Assembly (NCBI GenBank): GCA_014904845.1
Contig: MU119208.1
Coordinates: 434,001-498,000, forward strand
Length of the DNA: 64,000 nucleotides
DNA from: Acephala macrosclerotiorum
Taxonomy: Eukaryota > Ascomycota > Leotiomycetes > Helotiales > Mollisiaceae
Direction of reading: 5' to 3'
Part shown: positions 42,439 through 55,139 of the stretch, in pieces
Numbering within the stretch: position 1 is the stretch's first letter
Layout of the letters: every line of letters begins with the position of its first letter
Made by a program: the position numbers and the translations under genes
Notes under the pieces: model-generated
What the model saw: only the letters and a program-made list of their open reading frames with translations
Told to the model about the DNA's origin: nothing
The model's database searches: none

Positions 42439-43264
42439 TCAAAACCAGGCCAAAGTCCATACCGCTGGTAGATTTGGCCATCTCTCTTGCCATTCTCCAA
42501 TGATCTCCGGCACTCTCTCATCAAAGCCAGCTCGACTGGTGGCATTACCACTGTCGAAGCCCGACGGATTCGCTTCCCTTTCCTCCGCTGCTGCTTTATT
42601 GAGAGAATCTGCGAGATCCAGGATTCCTCTACCGCCGATCAGAGCTTCCTCGTGGTTATCTTTGATATCGACATTAATGACGTGCACCGGGCGGTTTAAA
42701 GGCGACCCTCGCTCCATCAGATTATCGATCACTGCATCCCAGCATCTTTCCTCGCATGTAATGACCACGTCCACAACTCCACCCTCCACTCCTTCAGAAC
42801 CTCGGTCTGTGTTATGCTCAAGTCTGGGAACGCCGACCTGCCAGTCCTGCCATCTCTCTGGTCCCCATTTCACGCCTCTGTTCCTCTCCAGCATGTTCAA
42901 TAATCCGTTTGCACGATACAGTCGTGGGTCTTTCGACTCAAGCTCCTTATACATGCTGTCGTATGAGGTCTTGTTGAATTGGTACACGTTTGGTTTGTCA
43001 ATGGATGGGCCTGGAAGTCGTACTAGAGATCCTGTGCCGAAGGATATGACTGGGTAATGTGCGGCAGCGAGTCGGAGATGTGATTCCATCGATCTAGGAG
43101 CACACAGTCAGCTTTGCTTGCATTGTGGTTCTAGGAATAGATACGAACCTGTTCTGGTTGCTTGCACAAACTGTGCAGAACTTAAGCTTGAATCCTCCCG
43201 GATCCTGGCGTTCCCCATTAGAGGTACCATTTGCGGCGCCCGCTTGGGTTTGTGGTTGAGCCAT
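42439..43264 (-). CDS. SSU72: RNA polymerase II C-terminal domain phosphatase Ssu72
   Basis: This nuclear phosphatase removes Ser5 phosphate from the Pol II C-terminal domain and is part of the cleavage and polyadenylation machinery. Two exons (43264-43149, 43093-42439) join through a GTTCGT...CTCCTAG intron and give 256 residues. The CX5R phosphatase signature CASNQNR (Cys33-Arg39) spans the splice, which restores NRSMESHL. Other landmarks are [56 protein letters not shown] and [20 protein letters not shown] (in part), all in the expected order, followed by the C-terminal helix. The N-terminal 24 residues are a Gln/Gly/Asn-rich extension. An upstream in-frame Met at 43318 is less likely. Confidence 0.95.
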
Positions 43265-45408
43265 AGCAGCTGAGGTGTATTTGAGGATATTCGTGTTTTC
43301 GTGTCGTCGTGGCCGCAAGATCTAGACTTGCCACAATCGTGTACCTAAGACGTCCACATCTAGGTGCGTCTTGAATCTTCTCAGCCCTATTGCCACTGGT
43401 GCTGCTACAGTCAGCTTGTGTCACGACAGTTGCTCTGTTTGGAAGTAAGACAGCTTGAAGGCGATTCAGAAAAAAAGTTGCGTAAATAAGATTCTGTCAT
43501 CATGAAGAATAAGACAGCTCCAATAAAAATTATTCATCATTTTGCATGCATGAAGAGGGCGTGAATTAGGAAGCATACATACTAAAAGATTACTTCATCG
43601 TCGGGACAAATATTGTCGTGAAGTCGGTGTCGCGAGCTGGTGGAGGTGAAGGAAAACTGCTTTCGGGAAGTGCAACCAAGGTAGGTATGCGCTTGTCCCG
43701 AAATGGTCTCCTCCCACGAAGAAGCGAGTCCAGGAGCCGGGTTAAACAACTTTACCAACATGCTTCAGGCAAAATGCATCTCGGAATCTCGTGGCCCAAC
43801 AATAATAGAGAGTGATATATCTCAATCTCAGATTGGATCTATGAAAGAGGATCTAGAGCCTTATGAAAGTCTCGTTATGGTTCGCAGAACCTGTGCGCCT
43901 CATGCGCGCCATCCCTATATCAGATTATCAGCTCGCCATGGAGCTCGGTTAGCCCCTTTCACAAGCCATTGCAGGATGCCCCTGAGATACTCTACTTGCG
44001 CCCTCAAAGACGTGTTTGTCTTCTTGAAGTCGCTTGGCCTGAACTTGCTTCAGGAGAGCGGTACCACCAAGGAAATCTGAGGCAAGGAGTGTAGTCAAAT
44101 TCCCAAGACGGTCACAAGAGCCTCATCTGTTGTAGTGGTCGAGGGTACCTTGCTGAATCTCAATATCGCCTTCGAGTCACCACGCACTCTATGATATCTC
44201 TCGCTTACTAGTACTTCAGACGAAAATGGGCATGCCTGAGATGGGAATAAGGTTGTGTACAATTCAAGAAAGAAAGACGTCTCCTTGCCGCCTAGGAGAC
44301 GGCGGCAAGAAGACATGATTGATGGAAAATACAAAATAGAATCGTGGAGTTGGGTGCAACCCCAGAGAACATTGACCGACGCTGCCCCTTTTGTCCCATC
44401 TGTACATATTCTCCCCCCTAGACGCACAGCCCAACAATAAACATTTCCATCTGATTGGCTTGCCCAGGAATTTTCCGCTTCCGCTTCCTTAGTTGTTTCA
44501 AGTCCAGGGATGCCGTTCTTTACTCCAAAATTAGATACAGCTGCCTTAAACATCAGGAGGCAACCCCCATTTGTCCCAAAATGCTTTTGAGAACGTGAGC
44601 ATTATTAACGTCTTGCAAGCCAAAAAGAGCCCCATCCACGAGAAGGGTTCTACACATATATTGCTCTTCACCATCGAGGATTCTCAATGATGACGTGCGG
44701 TTTATCACAACGTCAAATACCTTCATCTCAGTCCATCGTTCTTCGCATCGCGCTGCGGGGTCCTCCTGGTCGATATCAAAGACTTTTAGCGTTTGAAGTC
44801 TCGGCGCTTGTTCCTACGCCCACGAACATCTGAGCGCGAGTCCACCCCAACTGTCCAATTCCTGCGCCGACTCCCTGTTTCAGGGCTTCGAGAGGAAAGC
44901 AGATCACTGCTGAATCTCTGGCGGTCTGAAGTGCATTGGTGCTTACGATTGGGTGAACTGGGGCAGTGGGGTCAGCGCTCCCTTGGATTCTTCTCCTCAA
45001 AGATCAGATTTGTCTGTGTCCATTTCTCAAAATAACCTGGTTGAACAACCGCACCAGTCTGCCAATCTGCCTCGAACGAGTCTCGAGTGCGCGTCTCTCG
45101 CGCCAATATTGACCTTTCTTGTCAACTTGCGCATTAACAGCGCATTCCTGAGTTCCTCCGGACATTTGCGGGAGGGTCTTTCTCTGGTGATCAATAACCA
45201 GGCGTGAAGATCTGAGGCGCAGGATCTGAGGAGTCTCGGGAGGAAACCCTGACTGATCCTCCAACTTCTCTTGCGCAAGCATCCCGTCAGTATCTGGTGG
45301 GATCAAGCTGTAGGCAAGCTGCCACTATTCGGGCTTCAATCGAAACAGGAACATTTGGGACGACAGCATTGCGCCTATCGAGAAGACTCTTCAGTTACAG
45401 CTGGCAAA
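43265..45408. other. Divergent upstream region, 2.1 kb
   Basis: This lies between SSU72 and the SH3-domain gene, which diverge. Minus-strand frames at 44095-44553 and 45004-45306 are the longest but have no motifs, and the latter overlaps the SH3 gene's leader. No gene is called. Confidence 0.35.
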
Positions 45409-47094
45409 ATGACGGCGGTCATATCTCCAACACTTGACACATCCTCCCCGCCACCAAGATCACCGTCTCCCGTGTCATCGCCCTCGAATCCGAATCATCC
45501 TCCATTACCGCCTCTGATTACATCTCCTCCTCAGCCGGTGCGAAGGACAAATCTGCAAAGGCCTATCTCGCACGCGTCAAAGAACAGGTTATCGCAGTAT
45601 TCCAACTACTCTGTACCATCTCGGTCGCGGCCACCGTCACATATCTTCCCAATTTTTCACTCGAGCCTTCCATATACTCTCGTCCGCGATTTCGCATATC
45701 CAGTATTACATCCTATGCACTATGGTCCTCCACCTGAGCCCTCTCAACCTCCATCGGGGCTGTCGACTCCAGCAAGTGAGCAAAAGCGATTCTCAGACCC
45801 TCCAATATCATGGGATAGCAGAGGAAGTTGGGCACCTGGAGGATGGGCAAGTGAAGGGCTCATGAAGGGCGAACAACTAGCACCTATACATTTCGGTGAT
45901 GGGCCACCTTGGAGTGAAGACGAGGATCTACAAAGCCCTGTTGTGGTCAGCTCGCGACACAGGAAACACAAATCATCAAGTAGTGGCTTTGGTGGGCAAA
46001 GTCGCGGTAGAGGAAGAAGAAGAGACGACGGCGAGCGCACTGCCAGTATGCTCAGTCAAGAGAACTTTGACCAAGACCGAGGCTATTTCATGGGGGCCGG
46101 AGGGGATGGTAGTGAGAGATATTATATCAACGAGGGAGGCGAGGCAGATGGGCCAGGAGGAGAAGTCGTGACTTATCCTCCAGAACAAGCTCGACACTCA
46201 ACCCTGGCTCCGTATAATGTTCCCGGGCAACGCGACTCACATTTCGCGGGCACCCTTCCTAGCAGATCGTATACAGACGAGACAGGCCAAGATTATCGAT
46301 CCGAATCAGATGCTTCTAGTTCGGCATCTTCGCCAGGGTTGACGCGGCATGACGAGTCTCGATACTCACGCGACTATCAATTCACAATTGCGTCGCCAGA
46401 TGAAGAGATGCATGGAAAGGCCGTTGCACTTTTTGATTTTGAGCGGGAGAATGAGAATGAGCTACCACTGGTAGAAGGGCAGGTCATTTGGGTGTCATAT
46501 CGTCACGGTCAAGGGTGGCTTGTCGCTGAGGATCCAAAGACACAGGAAAGCGGTCTTGTCCCAGAAGAGTATGTTCGGTTATTGCGAGACATTCAAGGTG
46601 GCTTGAATAGTTTGACTGGGCAAGCAAACGACCAGTTACTCAGCCCACTTGCGCCAGATGCCGGAACACCAACTCAAGCAGAGCATGGCCAAGCTTTTGG
46701 GCACAACTCCCAACCTAGCAACGGGAACAATGGTTATCAGCAACCTATTGTGTCAACTTTCTCGACATCCTCGAAAGATCTTCATCCATATCCTCAGCAT
46801 CTCTTAGGCACGCAAGCTGGCCAAGCTCCACCTCAGGTCATCCATTATCACGGTCAACGCGGTGGCAGTCAAGCAAACACGCCCACCGTTTCAAGCTCGC
46901 TAGAAGGTGCGCGGGATCGAACGAGCAGTCAAGATTCAAAGGCTCGGAAGACTGAAGATAGCTTGAGCAACACCCCAGTAGCAATCCTACCAGGTGCCAG
47001 GCTGGAGCCATCAGAAGCGGTCCGCCAACCCGACAGCCCTGACAGCGACTCAACCGACTCTTCATTTGGAGAGAAAGATCCAACGAATCTATGA
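45409..47094 (+). CDS. SH3-domain protein, Nbp2-like
   Basis: Single exon of 561 residues. An N-terminal Pro/Ser-rich region (to about residue 75) precedes a conserved-looking SLPYTLVRDFAYP..HPMHYGPPPEP block, then a charged disordered middle. One SH3 domain lies at about residues 335-392 (AVALFDFERENENELPL, ISYRHGQGWLV-type core WVSYRHGQGWLVAEDP, GLVPEEYV). Its RHGQGWLVAE and LVPEEYV signature is close to yeast Nbp2, an adaptor that links the Ptc1 phosphatase to MAPK pathways. Yeast Nbp2 is much shorter, so orthology is tentative. The C-terminal third is Gln/Ser/Pro-rich. I chose the Met at 45409 (AAAATGAC); the frame is open further upstream without family sequence. Confidence 0.82.
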   Translation: MTAVISPTLDTSSPPPRSPSPVSSPSNPNHPPLPPLITSPPQPVRRTNLQRPISHASKNRLSQYSNYSVPSRSRPPSHIFPIFHSSLPYTLVRDFAYPVLHPMHYGPPPEPSQPPSGLSTPASEQKRFSDPPISWDSRGSWAPGGWASEGLMKGEQLAPIHFGDGPPWSEDEDLQSPVVVSSRHRKHKSSSSGFGGQSRGRGRRRDDGERTASMLSQENFDQDRGYFMGAGGDGSERYYINEGGEADGPGGEVVTYPPEQARHSTLAPYNVPGQRDSHFAGTLPSRSYTDETGQDYRSESDASSSASSPGLTRHDESRYSRDYQFTIASPDEEMHGKAVALFDFERENENELPLVEGQVIWVSYRHGQGWLVAEDPKTQESGLVPEEYVRLLRDIQGGLNSLTGQANDQLLSPLAPDAGTPTQAEHGQAFGHNSQPSNGNNGYQQPIVSTFSTSSKDLHPYPQHLLGTQAGQAPPQVIHYHGQRGGSQANTPTVSSSLEGARDRTSSQDSKARKTEDSLSNTPVAILPGARLEPSEAVRQPDSPDSDSTDSSFGEKDPTNL

Positions 47095-47860
47095 AGATCA
47101 CGATTTCTGCATCATCGAATTTAGAAAGGAGTGGCAGTTTGAAATTTTTCAGCGGGTTGGCTCATGTTATGCATTTATCGTTTCCTCTTTTTTCCGCGTC
47201 AGCTCTTTCTAGCATTTTCAATACCCCATCATCAGTTGGTTGCATATTATTCGGGGGAAGAGCCCTGCCGAGAAAGATTATCCTCTATCTTTTAATCTTC
47301 GATTCTAACCCATACACTGTATTATTCGTTCTTTGGGGAGTCGAGATGGAGGGAGGGATTTGTGCTTTTTCAGCGAGAGATGATGGATGGATGGATGGAT
47401 GGTGCATATAGGTTTTATGAGCTTTATGACGGGAAATCTTTGAATGCGAGGTGAGGAGGCTGGCTGGGTATACTATTGGTATGATTGTACGAGGTTGGAT
47501 GCGTGATTCTGAGCTCGAGAGAGTACGTAGTGGGGTGAATAGCTGAATAGATAGGGGAATGGGAGAAGCACTCCTGTTATAATCTCAACCCCGGTCTGAG
47601 CCGTGGGTGCTTTCTCACCTATCAAATTTTATATGACGTGCATTGATCTTCAATATCCCTCCCATAAAGAGACCCCTCGTGTTCAGATATGCCACGTGTG
47701 AGGGCTGCAGTGCAGGTTTGAGGCTGAAAGAAGCTTTGTCCGATACGAGCTTTCCTCCAAATCGGTTGATTTGATAAGAGAAGGGGTGTTTATCTACCCC
47801 GACGTTCCCACCCACCGTCTTCTCTCAAACCAAAACGAAAATCATCAATCTTCATTCACG
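47095..47860. other. Intergenic between SH3 gene and nicotinamidase
   Basis: This contains the SH3 3' flank with a short GATG tract, and the nicotinamidase promoter. No gene. Confidence 0.4.
47382..47402. repeat. (GATG)5 microsatellite
   Basis: Five uninterrupted copies of GATG lie in the 3' flank of the SH3 gene. A short simple repeat with no inferred function. Confidence 0.8.
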
Positions 47861-48656
47861 ATGGCGCCACCAGAGAATTTCAAACCGGCGCTCATCATCG
47901 TAGATCTGCAAGAGGATTTCTGCCCACCTGTTCGTTCGTCCCGTTTCATTACCCCTCATCAACCCCGCCATCTCTCCCCCATCTCTATTCACAACTTCTA
48001 GCTCACAAATTCTTTCTTGTCTAAATTAGAACGGCAGCCTAGCAGTCCCTAACGGCCGCGATATCATACCCATCGTCAACTCCCTCTTGAAACTCCCCTT
48101 CAACCTCAAAATCGCAACCAAAGACTGGCATCCAGCGGACCACATCTCTTTCGCCTCCAACCATCCAAACAAACAACCCTTCTCAGACTTCGCGATCATC
48201 ACCAATCCAAACAATCCCGATGAGAAATACGAGAGTAGATTATGGCCAATCCACTGCGTCCAAAACACCCCCGGCGCTGCCCTAGTCGCCGAACTCGATA
48301 TCTCAAAAATAGATAAGGTGATAGAGAAAGGGATGAGGAAGGAGGTGGAGATGTATTCCGCATTCTACGATCCACTGAAGAGTCCGAGGTGTAGTGACTC
48401 TGGACTGGCTGGGGTGTTGAGGGAAAATGGGGTGACGGATGTGTATTGTGTGGGGTTGGCGTTTGATTATTGTGTGAAGGCTACGGCGGTGGATGCTAGG
48501 AGGGAGGGGTTTAGGACTTGGGTTGTTAAGGAGGGGACGAGGGCGGTGGATGGGAAGGCTTGGGGGGATGTGGAATCCGAGTTGAAGGGCGAGGGGGTTG
48601 AGTGTGTTGATGTGGGGGGTGAGGAGGTTGGTTGGGTTAGGGGGTTGACGGGTTGA
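47861..48656 (+). CDS. PNC1: Nicotinamidase (NAD salvage), Pnc1-like
   Basis: It hydrolyses nicotinamide to nicotinate and ammonia, feeding NAD salvage and relieving sirtuin inhibition. Two exons (47861-47929, 48030-48656) give 231 residues. The catalytic triad is visible as Asp15 (IIVDLQEDF), Lys123 (VIEKGM) and Cys171 (GLAFDYCVKATAVDA). Metal ligands are Asp55 and His57 (ATKDWHPADH) and His98 (LWPIHCVQ). The intron has a GTTCGT donor and TTAG acceptor and restores DFCPPNGSLAV, the family's metal-binding entry loop. The C-terminal half is Gly/Val-rich with unusually G-heavy codons (48420-48650). Confidence 0.95.
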
Positions 48657-51361
48657 GAGGAGAGATTGCTGGAGGAGATCATGAGTCTGGAACGAGTTTG
48701 AAAGCCGTCGTATGGGATATACTAGGCGTCACGAGGCGCTTCAACATTTGCTTTGGCGGGAAGCCAAAAAGTCATTTCGCTGCTATTCAGTTTGCATAGA
48801 TATCGCTTCAGAACGACAGGGTTCATGATATGCAAGATTTATTGTGATGTGAAACTCAGAGAGTCAGCAAAAGTTTACAGAGGCCTCCAAGTATTGTGGG
48901 AGCACCGCATGAGTTCCTTGCTTCTTCTAGCTTGCTTTCTTGCGCAGCATCCATGAATCGGGACTTAGTATGTACCAAAATCTTAAGGTCCGTCTTCGGA
49001 TTGCTACTTCTGGTGCTCGTAGATGTTGTGCCAGCAAACCATAATCTTAGATGAAAAGAGCGTTGAGGGATCAATTTTCGAGATCGCCTTGGAAAGTCAA
49101 GAAGCTCTAGCCACCTAGATTGAGTCCTTGCATGACCTTAGTATCCTGGAACATTCCGAATATCTGGGATTTCTGGCGGTCCTGGGACATTCATCGATGT
49201 TTCAAAGTCTGCGATCAGGTTGAAAGCTCACGGTCTCTAAATTACCGACATAACCTGGTGTATGGAAAACAAGCAGATTGTCCGGGACGACGAAAGAATT
49301 TCTTGTGGCCACGAAGTTGATAATTTGCCGCGTCAATCATCTTCACTACTTCCCACCTCAAGCTATTCCATATGTAGATGGACCAATCCAATTTGAGGTG
49401 CCTTCCAAATATTTTGACAATCCTGAGGAGTTCTCTGGATATCAACAGGATCAGTTTGGCGAAGGCTATACTGATTGTTTTGGACAACTTGGACAAAATA
49501 ATGAGCCCTTTCAATTCAAGAAGTGTCCAACACACTGGGAACGTCCCAATGGACTTTGGTGACCCACTCCTCGATGTACTTGTGAGAAACGAGCTGCGCT
49601 TGGTGTCGGAGACTCCGCAGAATCCGGCTTGAACACTTCCAAACCAGGACATCCTGGTTTCTGGAGATGCAAAACCTAGGGGCTTTGGATGCGTACATTG
49701 CAACAAGCAGCGTATGCAACACAATCTTAGAAATCAAGAATCTTTGGGAATCATTTGTCTCATCTCATCAAATTTAAGCGTAGGGGAGAATCTCAAATTC
49801 GCAGGTATATTGTATGTGGCAAGACTGTTTCCTAAGTGACCTCCGATCCGAGAAGTTGCTAAAGGGCTTCCTCTCTGAGACTCGGATTGTCAGCTGGACG
49901 AATCTCGGTATCCATTCGGTCGCATAAACACAAGCAAAGAGAAAGGTAATTTGGGACTTGAAGACATCGTGATAAAGATAACGGAAATGTATTCTGATTA
50001 TGCCGACTGTGAGCCAGGGAATCTTCAGACTCGTCTGTGATAGAATGATATCGCTGTGTATGGGCAGCTGACACTTTATCCAAGGGACTTCATGGCGACT
50101 TCCAAGGCAGCACATCTTTAAGGTATCGTATGTTGTATTGGATAGATAAGCAGGGGTAGCTCGTCTGGCTCAATATGTCAACTTCACCGCCAAGACAAGA
50201 CAAAGGCTAGAAGGGTGCGGTGAACGATGAAGCTCAACGCATTCTTGGGCCCTTCTACCGTTTGATGACATGTTCCAGTGGATGCATATGCGTTGTCAAC
50301 TTCACCGTTCAAGCCGTCAGATGCTGTTGAAGGGAATGGAAGATAGAGCAGAGGCAACAGTAAGGAGGTTGAGGACGTCCAATCGAGTTTTCCAAAATAC
50401 GAATAATACGAATAGCTTCCGTCGTTGCCCATTGATGCCGATTTGCTCGATTTATCCCAATAGAAGCGGTCTTTCACTCGGATGCAGAGATCCCAGGAAG
50501 AAGCCGCGTTGTTTTTAGCCACGAGAACGGTCTGCGCCCCAATTCATCGGCTGGACTTCCAAGCAAATGGGACATGGATTTTCTTTCTGGGGATCGACAG
50601 CAGGAACATAATCGTGAACGATGACAGCAATGCTTCGGGAAATGCGAGAGGAGGAGAAAGAGATGCAAGAAAGAAGATGGAGGACAATACTAAGCTTTGC
50701 ATTGTTATGTTTTAGGTGCGTATTCCAAAGTGAGATAGGTGCTCAACCTGTCAACGTTCAACGGTCTTTGAAGAATTTGGACACCCCTTTATCGCCGTGC
50801 AGAGCACTAAACCTCTTCGAGTGCGCCCTGAAGCTAGTGCCTCGCCAAGCCTGTGAAATTATGGGCACATCGATCACCATTTCCTGCCCGCCAGGCCTCG
50901 CAAATTAATTGTTCAACCAAGTTTTGTTTTCTCTTCTCCTCCCTCTCTCCTCCTTCTTCATGGACAATTGAGCCGTCCAGAGCACATTAATTCAAGCACT
51001 TCGTGCTCCGTCTTTTAATTCAACATCAACACGATCCGCTCAACTCGTCATCAGCCAACCGTCACCTTCCCGGTAATTAACCTTCACCGCAGGATAGCAG
51101 GTTTGTAAATCCCGTTCATGACCCCCTTGAACGTTTCTTCACTCCCGCTGTCGAGGACACCTGCCTGCGATTCGGCGGATCCTTTGTACCTCTCTTCGGC
51201 AGGATTGTTATTCGGGTACTTGGATTAGGTCTGCAGGATCGTCTGGGGAAGGAAGGCTCCGAAATGCCTGACGTCGCGTTGGACATTGACGTGTTATTTG
51301 CCTTCACTTTTCTCCTTCTCGTCCAGTGAAGTTTGCTTATTTTGCAGGATCGCGGCGCACC
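48657..51361. other. Long intergenic region upstream of HMG-CoA reductase
   Basis: This is 2.7 kb. Overlapping frames at 49242-49737 (minus), 49278-49562 (plus) and 49774-50115 (minus) contradict each other and have no clear motifs; a decayed gene is possible. The last 450 bp are pyrimidine-rich and probably hold the reductase promoter and leader. Confidence 0.35.
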
Positions 51362-51547
51362 ATGGCTAATATTCACGTCTTACAGAACACCGAAGGCACC
51401 TCCCGCCCCACCCGTCCATGGCTTTTTAGCAAACATACCAGTGATATCTCAGCAAAATGGTCCGGTCCCTCCTCACCTCCTTCTTCCTACCCACGAGGGG
51501 TCGTGCGAGTTCGGCAACAGAAAAACCAGCTACACCAAGCTGGGTGA
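51362..51547 (+). promoter_or_regulatory. Upstream ORF overlapping the HMG-CoA reductase start
   Basis: An ATG in near-ideal context (CACCATGG) opens a 61-codon frame ending at 51547, 91 bp past the reductase ATG and in another frame. If transcription starts upstream of it, it would reduce initiation at the reductase. A transcript starting downstream, or an intron, would remove it. Confidence 0.4.
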
Positions 51548-54500
51548 GCAAGAAGATCACTCCTCTTCTTCAAGCGCTGTCTCGACGAGCATGCCTCCAT
51601 CCCATACATACGATCGTGATTGTGGCGGTACTTGCGAGTACAACATACATTGGTCTTCTGGAGAGTAGTCTATTTGACTCGGTCACCTCTAGTACAGTTG
51701 GAAAAGCAGATTGGGCGTCATTACTCGAGGGAAGTAGAGAGTTAAGAGTCGGTTCTGAAACAGGCTGGAAATGGCAAACTTCGGACGCCGAAAATACAAT
51801 CCCACAAAATGCGGACCATATAGCACTTCTCACCTTTGTCTTCCCGGATTCTCTGGCGGCAGATTCCTCCCAAACCGCTCCCCTCGCGCACACCCTTCCT
51901 CTCCCACAGAACCTTTCTGTCACCAAACTTCCCTCAACCTCGAATCCCTTGGCCGCCATCTCCCAGGACACTGCCTTGGCCTACGCAGTCCCATATAGCC
52001 AGGCACCAGAATTTCTTGCCCGCGCCCAAGAACTCCCGAACGTCGCAACACTACCTACCGACGAAAAAGCTCGACATGGGTTCGAGGCGGAGCCGGTCAA
52101 AGAGCAGAAGAAGTGGATTATGAAGGCTGCTAAAGTGACCACGAGAGGTGGATTGAGAGCCTGGGTGTACAACGCGTGGACCGAATTCGTGGATCTGATA
52201 AAGAGCGCGGAAACCTTGGATATCATAATTATGGTCCTTGGCTACATCTCGATGCACCTGACATTCGTCTCCCTTTTCGTATCCATGAGAAGGATGGGAT
52301 CCAATTTCTGGCTTTTTGCAACTACGCTTTTCTCCTCGGTCTTTGCCTTCCTGTTCGGTCTCATCGTAACCACAAAAATGGGTGTCCCCTTGAACATGGT
52401 CTTGCTATCCGAAGGACTGCCTTTTCTGGTCGTTACAATTGGTTTTGAGAAGTCAATCATCTTGACCAAAGCCGTCCTCTCCGCCGCTCTTGAGACACGG
52501 AGACCTCAGCCACAGGACAGTCCAATATTGAAGGAAGCCGATCAACAATATGGCGTATCGCCAACTTCTATTCAATATGCTGTTCAGGTTGCCATCAAGA
52601 ACAAAGGATACGAGATTGTTCGGGACTATGTCATTGAAATCTGCATCTTGACAGCCGGTGCCGCTTCTGGTGTGCAGGGTGGACTACAACAGTTCTGCTT
52701 CTTGGCAGCCTGGATCTTGTTCTTTGACTGCATTCTGCTCTTCACATTCTACACTGCAATTTTGAGCATCAAGTTGGAAATCAACCGCATCAAGAGACAT
52801 GTTTCACTCCGTCAGGCTCTCGAGGATGATGGAGTCAACCGCCGTGTTGCTGAAAAGGTGGCCCAGAGCGACGATTGGCCAAATGCCGATAGCAGTTCAA
52901 ACAATGAGACGAATATCTTCGGGCGCAAGGTTCGCGACAGCAGTGTGCCCAAGTTCAAGGTTCTCATGGTTTCCGGATTCATCATCATCAACATTCTCAA
53001 TCTCTGCACCATTCCATTCCGAGGTGGCAAGAGCAATGCCGAGCCACCCACTGTTAGTGGACTTTCTGGTCAAGGACTCCCAAGCGTCATTACGCTACCA
53101 CCAATGGACCCTTTCAAGGTTGCATCAAACGGCCTGGACTCGATTTGGGAGACCGCCAAGCTCCAAGATAAGTCCACCGTTGTCACAGTCCTGACTCCGA
53201 TCAAATACGAGCTTGAATATCCATCAATCCATTACGGCAAACCTAACAAGAGCCGCAAAGAGATAGGCTCCCTGGAACTGGATACCGAGGCTGGCGATTA
53301 CGGACGTGTGGTCTACAGCTTGTTGAAGAGTTTGGAAGATCCAATCCTATCTAAATGGATCATTTTTGCCCTCGTCTTGAGCGTTATCCTTAATGGCTAT
53401 TTGTTCAATGCAGCAAGGTGGAGCATCAAGGAGCCAATTCAGATGCCACCGCATCATGTTGTCGACCCTGCAGAGCTGGCCCGCGCCGAAAAGTTCAACA
53501 ACTCGATGTCCACACCTTCCCTGAAACTGCCCGCAATCGACCCCGACGCGTCAGAGAGAATCAATCTACCAACGCCTGCAGAGACTGACGATGAGGACGA
53601 GGCTTTGGTCATGTTGGGCAAAGCACAAAAGGATATCCAGCCAGCGCTCAGACGAACTCAAGCCCAAATGGAACAAATGCTCGTAGAGAAGAGAGCTCCC
53701 GAGCTCACTGACAGAGAGCTTGTCGAATTGTCACTTCAAGGCAAAATCCCTGGTTACTCGCTGGAGAAGACACTCAAGGATTCCACCCGCGCTGTCAAGA
53801 TCAGGAGAGCTATCATTTCACGCACCGCAGCTACCGCAGAGACGACCAGCCTTTTGGAGAAGTCGAAGCTTCCCTACGAGCATTACGACTATGATCTCGT
53901 TTTGGGAGCTTGCTGCGAGAATGTAGTTGGTTATTTGCCTCTCCCACTTGGTGTTGCAGGTCCAATTGTCATCGATGGCCAGAGCTATTTCCTTCCAATG
54001 GCTACGACTGAAGGTGTGCTTGTTGCAAGCACCAGTCGTGGATCTAAAGCTATCAATGCAGGTGGTGGGGTCGTGACTGTCTTGACAGGCGACGGAATGA
54101 CTCGAGGCCCCTGTGTTGCTTTTGAGACACTCGACCGCGCAGGTGCTGCTAAGAACTGGCTCGATTCCAAGATCGGCCAGAAGACAATGGCGGATGCTTT
54201 CAATTCCACAAGTAGATTTGCTCGTCTGCAATCTATGAAGACGGCGATCGCTGGTACAAACCTCTACATCCGTTTCAAGACAACCACAGGAGATGCTATG
54301 GGTATGAACATGATTTCCAAGGGTGTAGAACATGCACTTCACGTTATGTCGACCGAAGCAGGATTCTCAGATATGCAGACCATCACACTATCTGGCAACT
54401 ACTGTACGGACAAGAAAGCAGCGGCCATCAACTGGATCGATGGTCGTGGAAAGAGTGTGGTCGCTGAAGCAATCATTCCTGGCGATGTTGTCCGCAAGGT

Positions 54501-55139
54501 CCTGAAGAGTGACGTTGACGCTTTGGTTGAGCTAAACATTGCGAAGAACTATGTCGGTAGTGCAATGGCTGGTAGCATTGGTGGTTTCAACGCCCATGCT
54601 GCGAACATTGTCGCCGCCATCTTCCTAGCTACTGGTCAAGATCCTGCCCAAGTCGTTGAGAGCAGCAATTGCATAACAATGATGAAAAAGTAAGTCATTT
54701 ATAACTACAATATGTAGAAGGATACTGACCAAGTCGCAGCTTGCGAGGCAACCTACAAATTAGCGTTTCTATGCCTTCAATTGAGGTTGGAACTCTTGGT
54801 GGTGGTACAATTCTCGAACCACAGGCTGCTATGCTTGATTTGCTTGGTGTTCGAGGATCACATCCAACGAATCCTGGGGATAACGCACGGCAACTCGCTC
54901 GTATTATTGCTGCTGGTGTGCTTGCAGGAGAACTATCTCTCTGCAGTGCCTTGGCAGCAGGACATCTTGTACAAAGCCATATGGCACACAACAGAAGTGC
55001 ACCGGCAACTCGGGCTAATACCCCCGCACCCAGCGGAGCCCAGACACCGGTCACATTTGCCCTTTCAGCAATGCAGGAACGGGCAGGATTAGCTATGTCT
55101 CCAGCGGCTACGTTACGAGCTGCAGAGGCGAGGAAGTAG
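51457..55139 (+). CDS. HMG1: 3-hydroxy-3-methylglutaryl-CoA reductase
   Basis: It reduces HMG-CoA to mevalonate with NADPH, the committed step of sterol and isoprenoid synthesis, in the ER membrane. Two exons (51457-54689, 54740-55139) give 1210 residues, within the range for fungal enzymes. A first membrane helix lies near residue 50; several more (about 245-430) form the sterol-sensing region. A variable acidic linker follows. The catalytic domain has [29 protein letters not shown] (Glu852), [19 protein letters not shown] (Lys986), GQDPAQVV (Asp1062), LGGGT, and a late His in SHMAHNRS. The intron restores MMKNLRGNLQ. Start: ATG at 51457, followed by a Ser/Thr/Arg-rich tail and CxHPIHTIV before the helix. 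Sterol-sensing sequence suggests regulated turnover. Confidence 0.95.

Noticed and set aside
44095..44553. Minus-strand frame of 152 codons
   Set aside because: No motifs, no convincing splice partners, and ordinary composition for chance open frames.
49242..49737. Overlapping frames on both strands upstream of HMG1
   Set aside because: Mutually exclusive, no family features; a decayed gene is possible but not demonstrable by eye.
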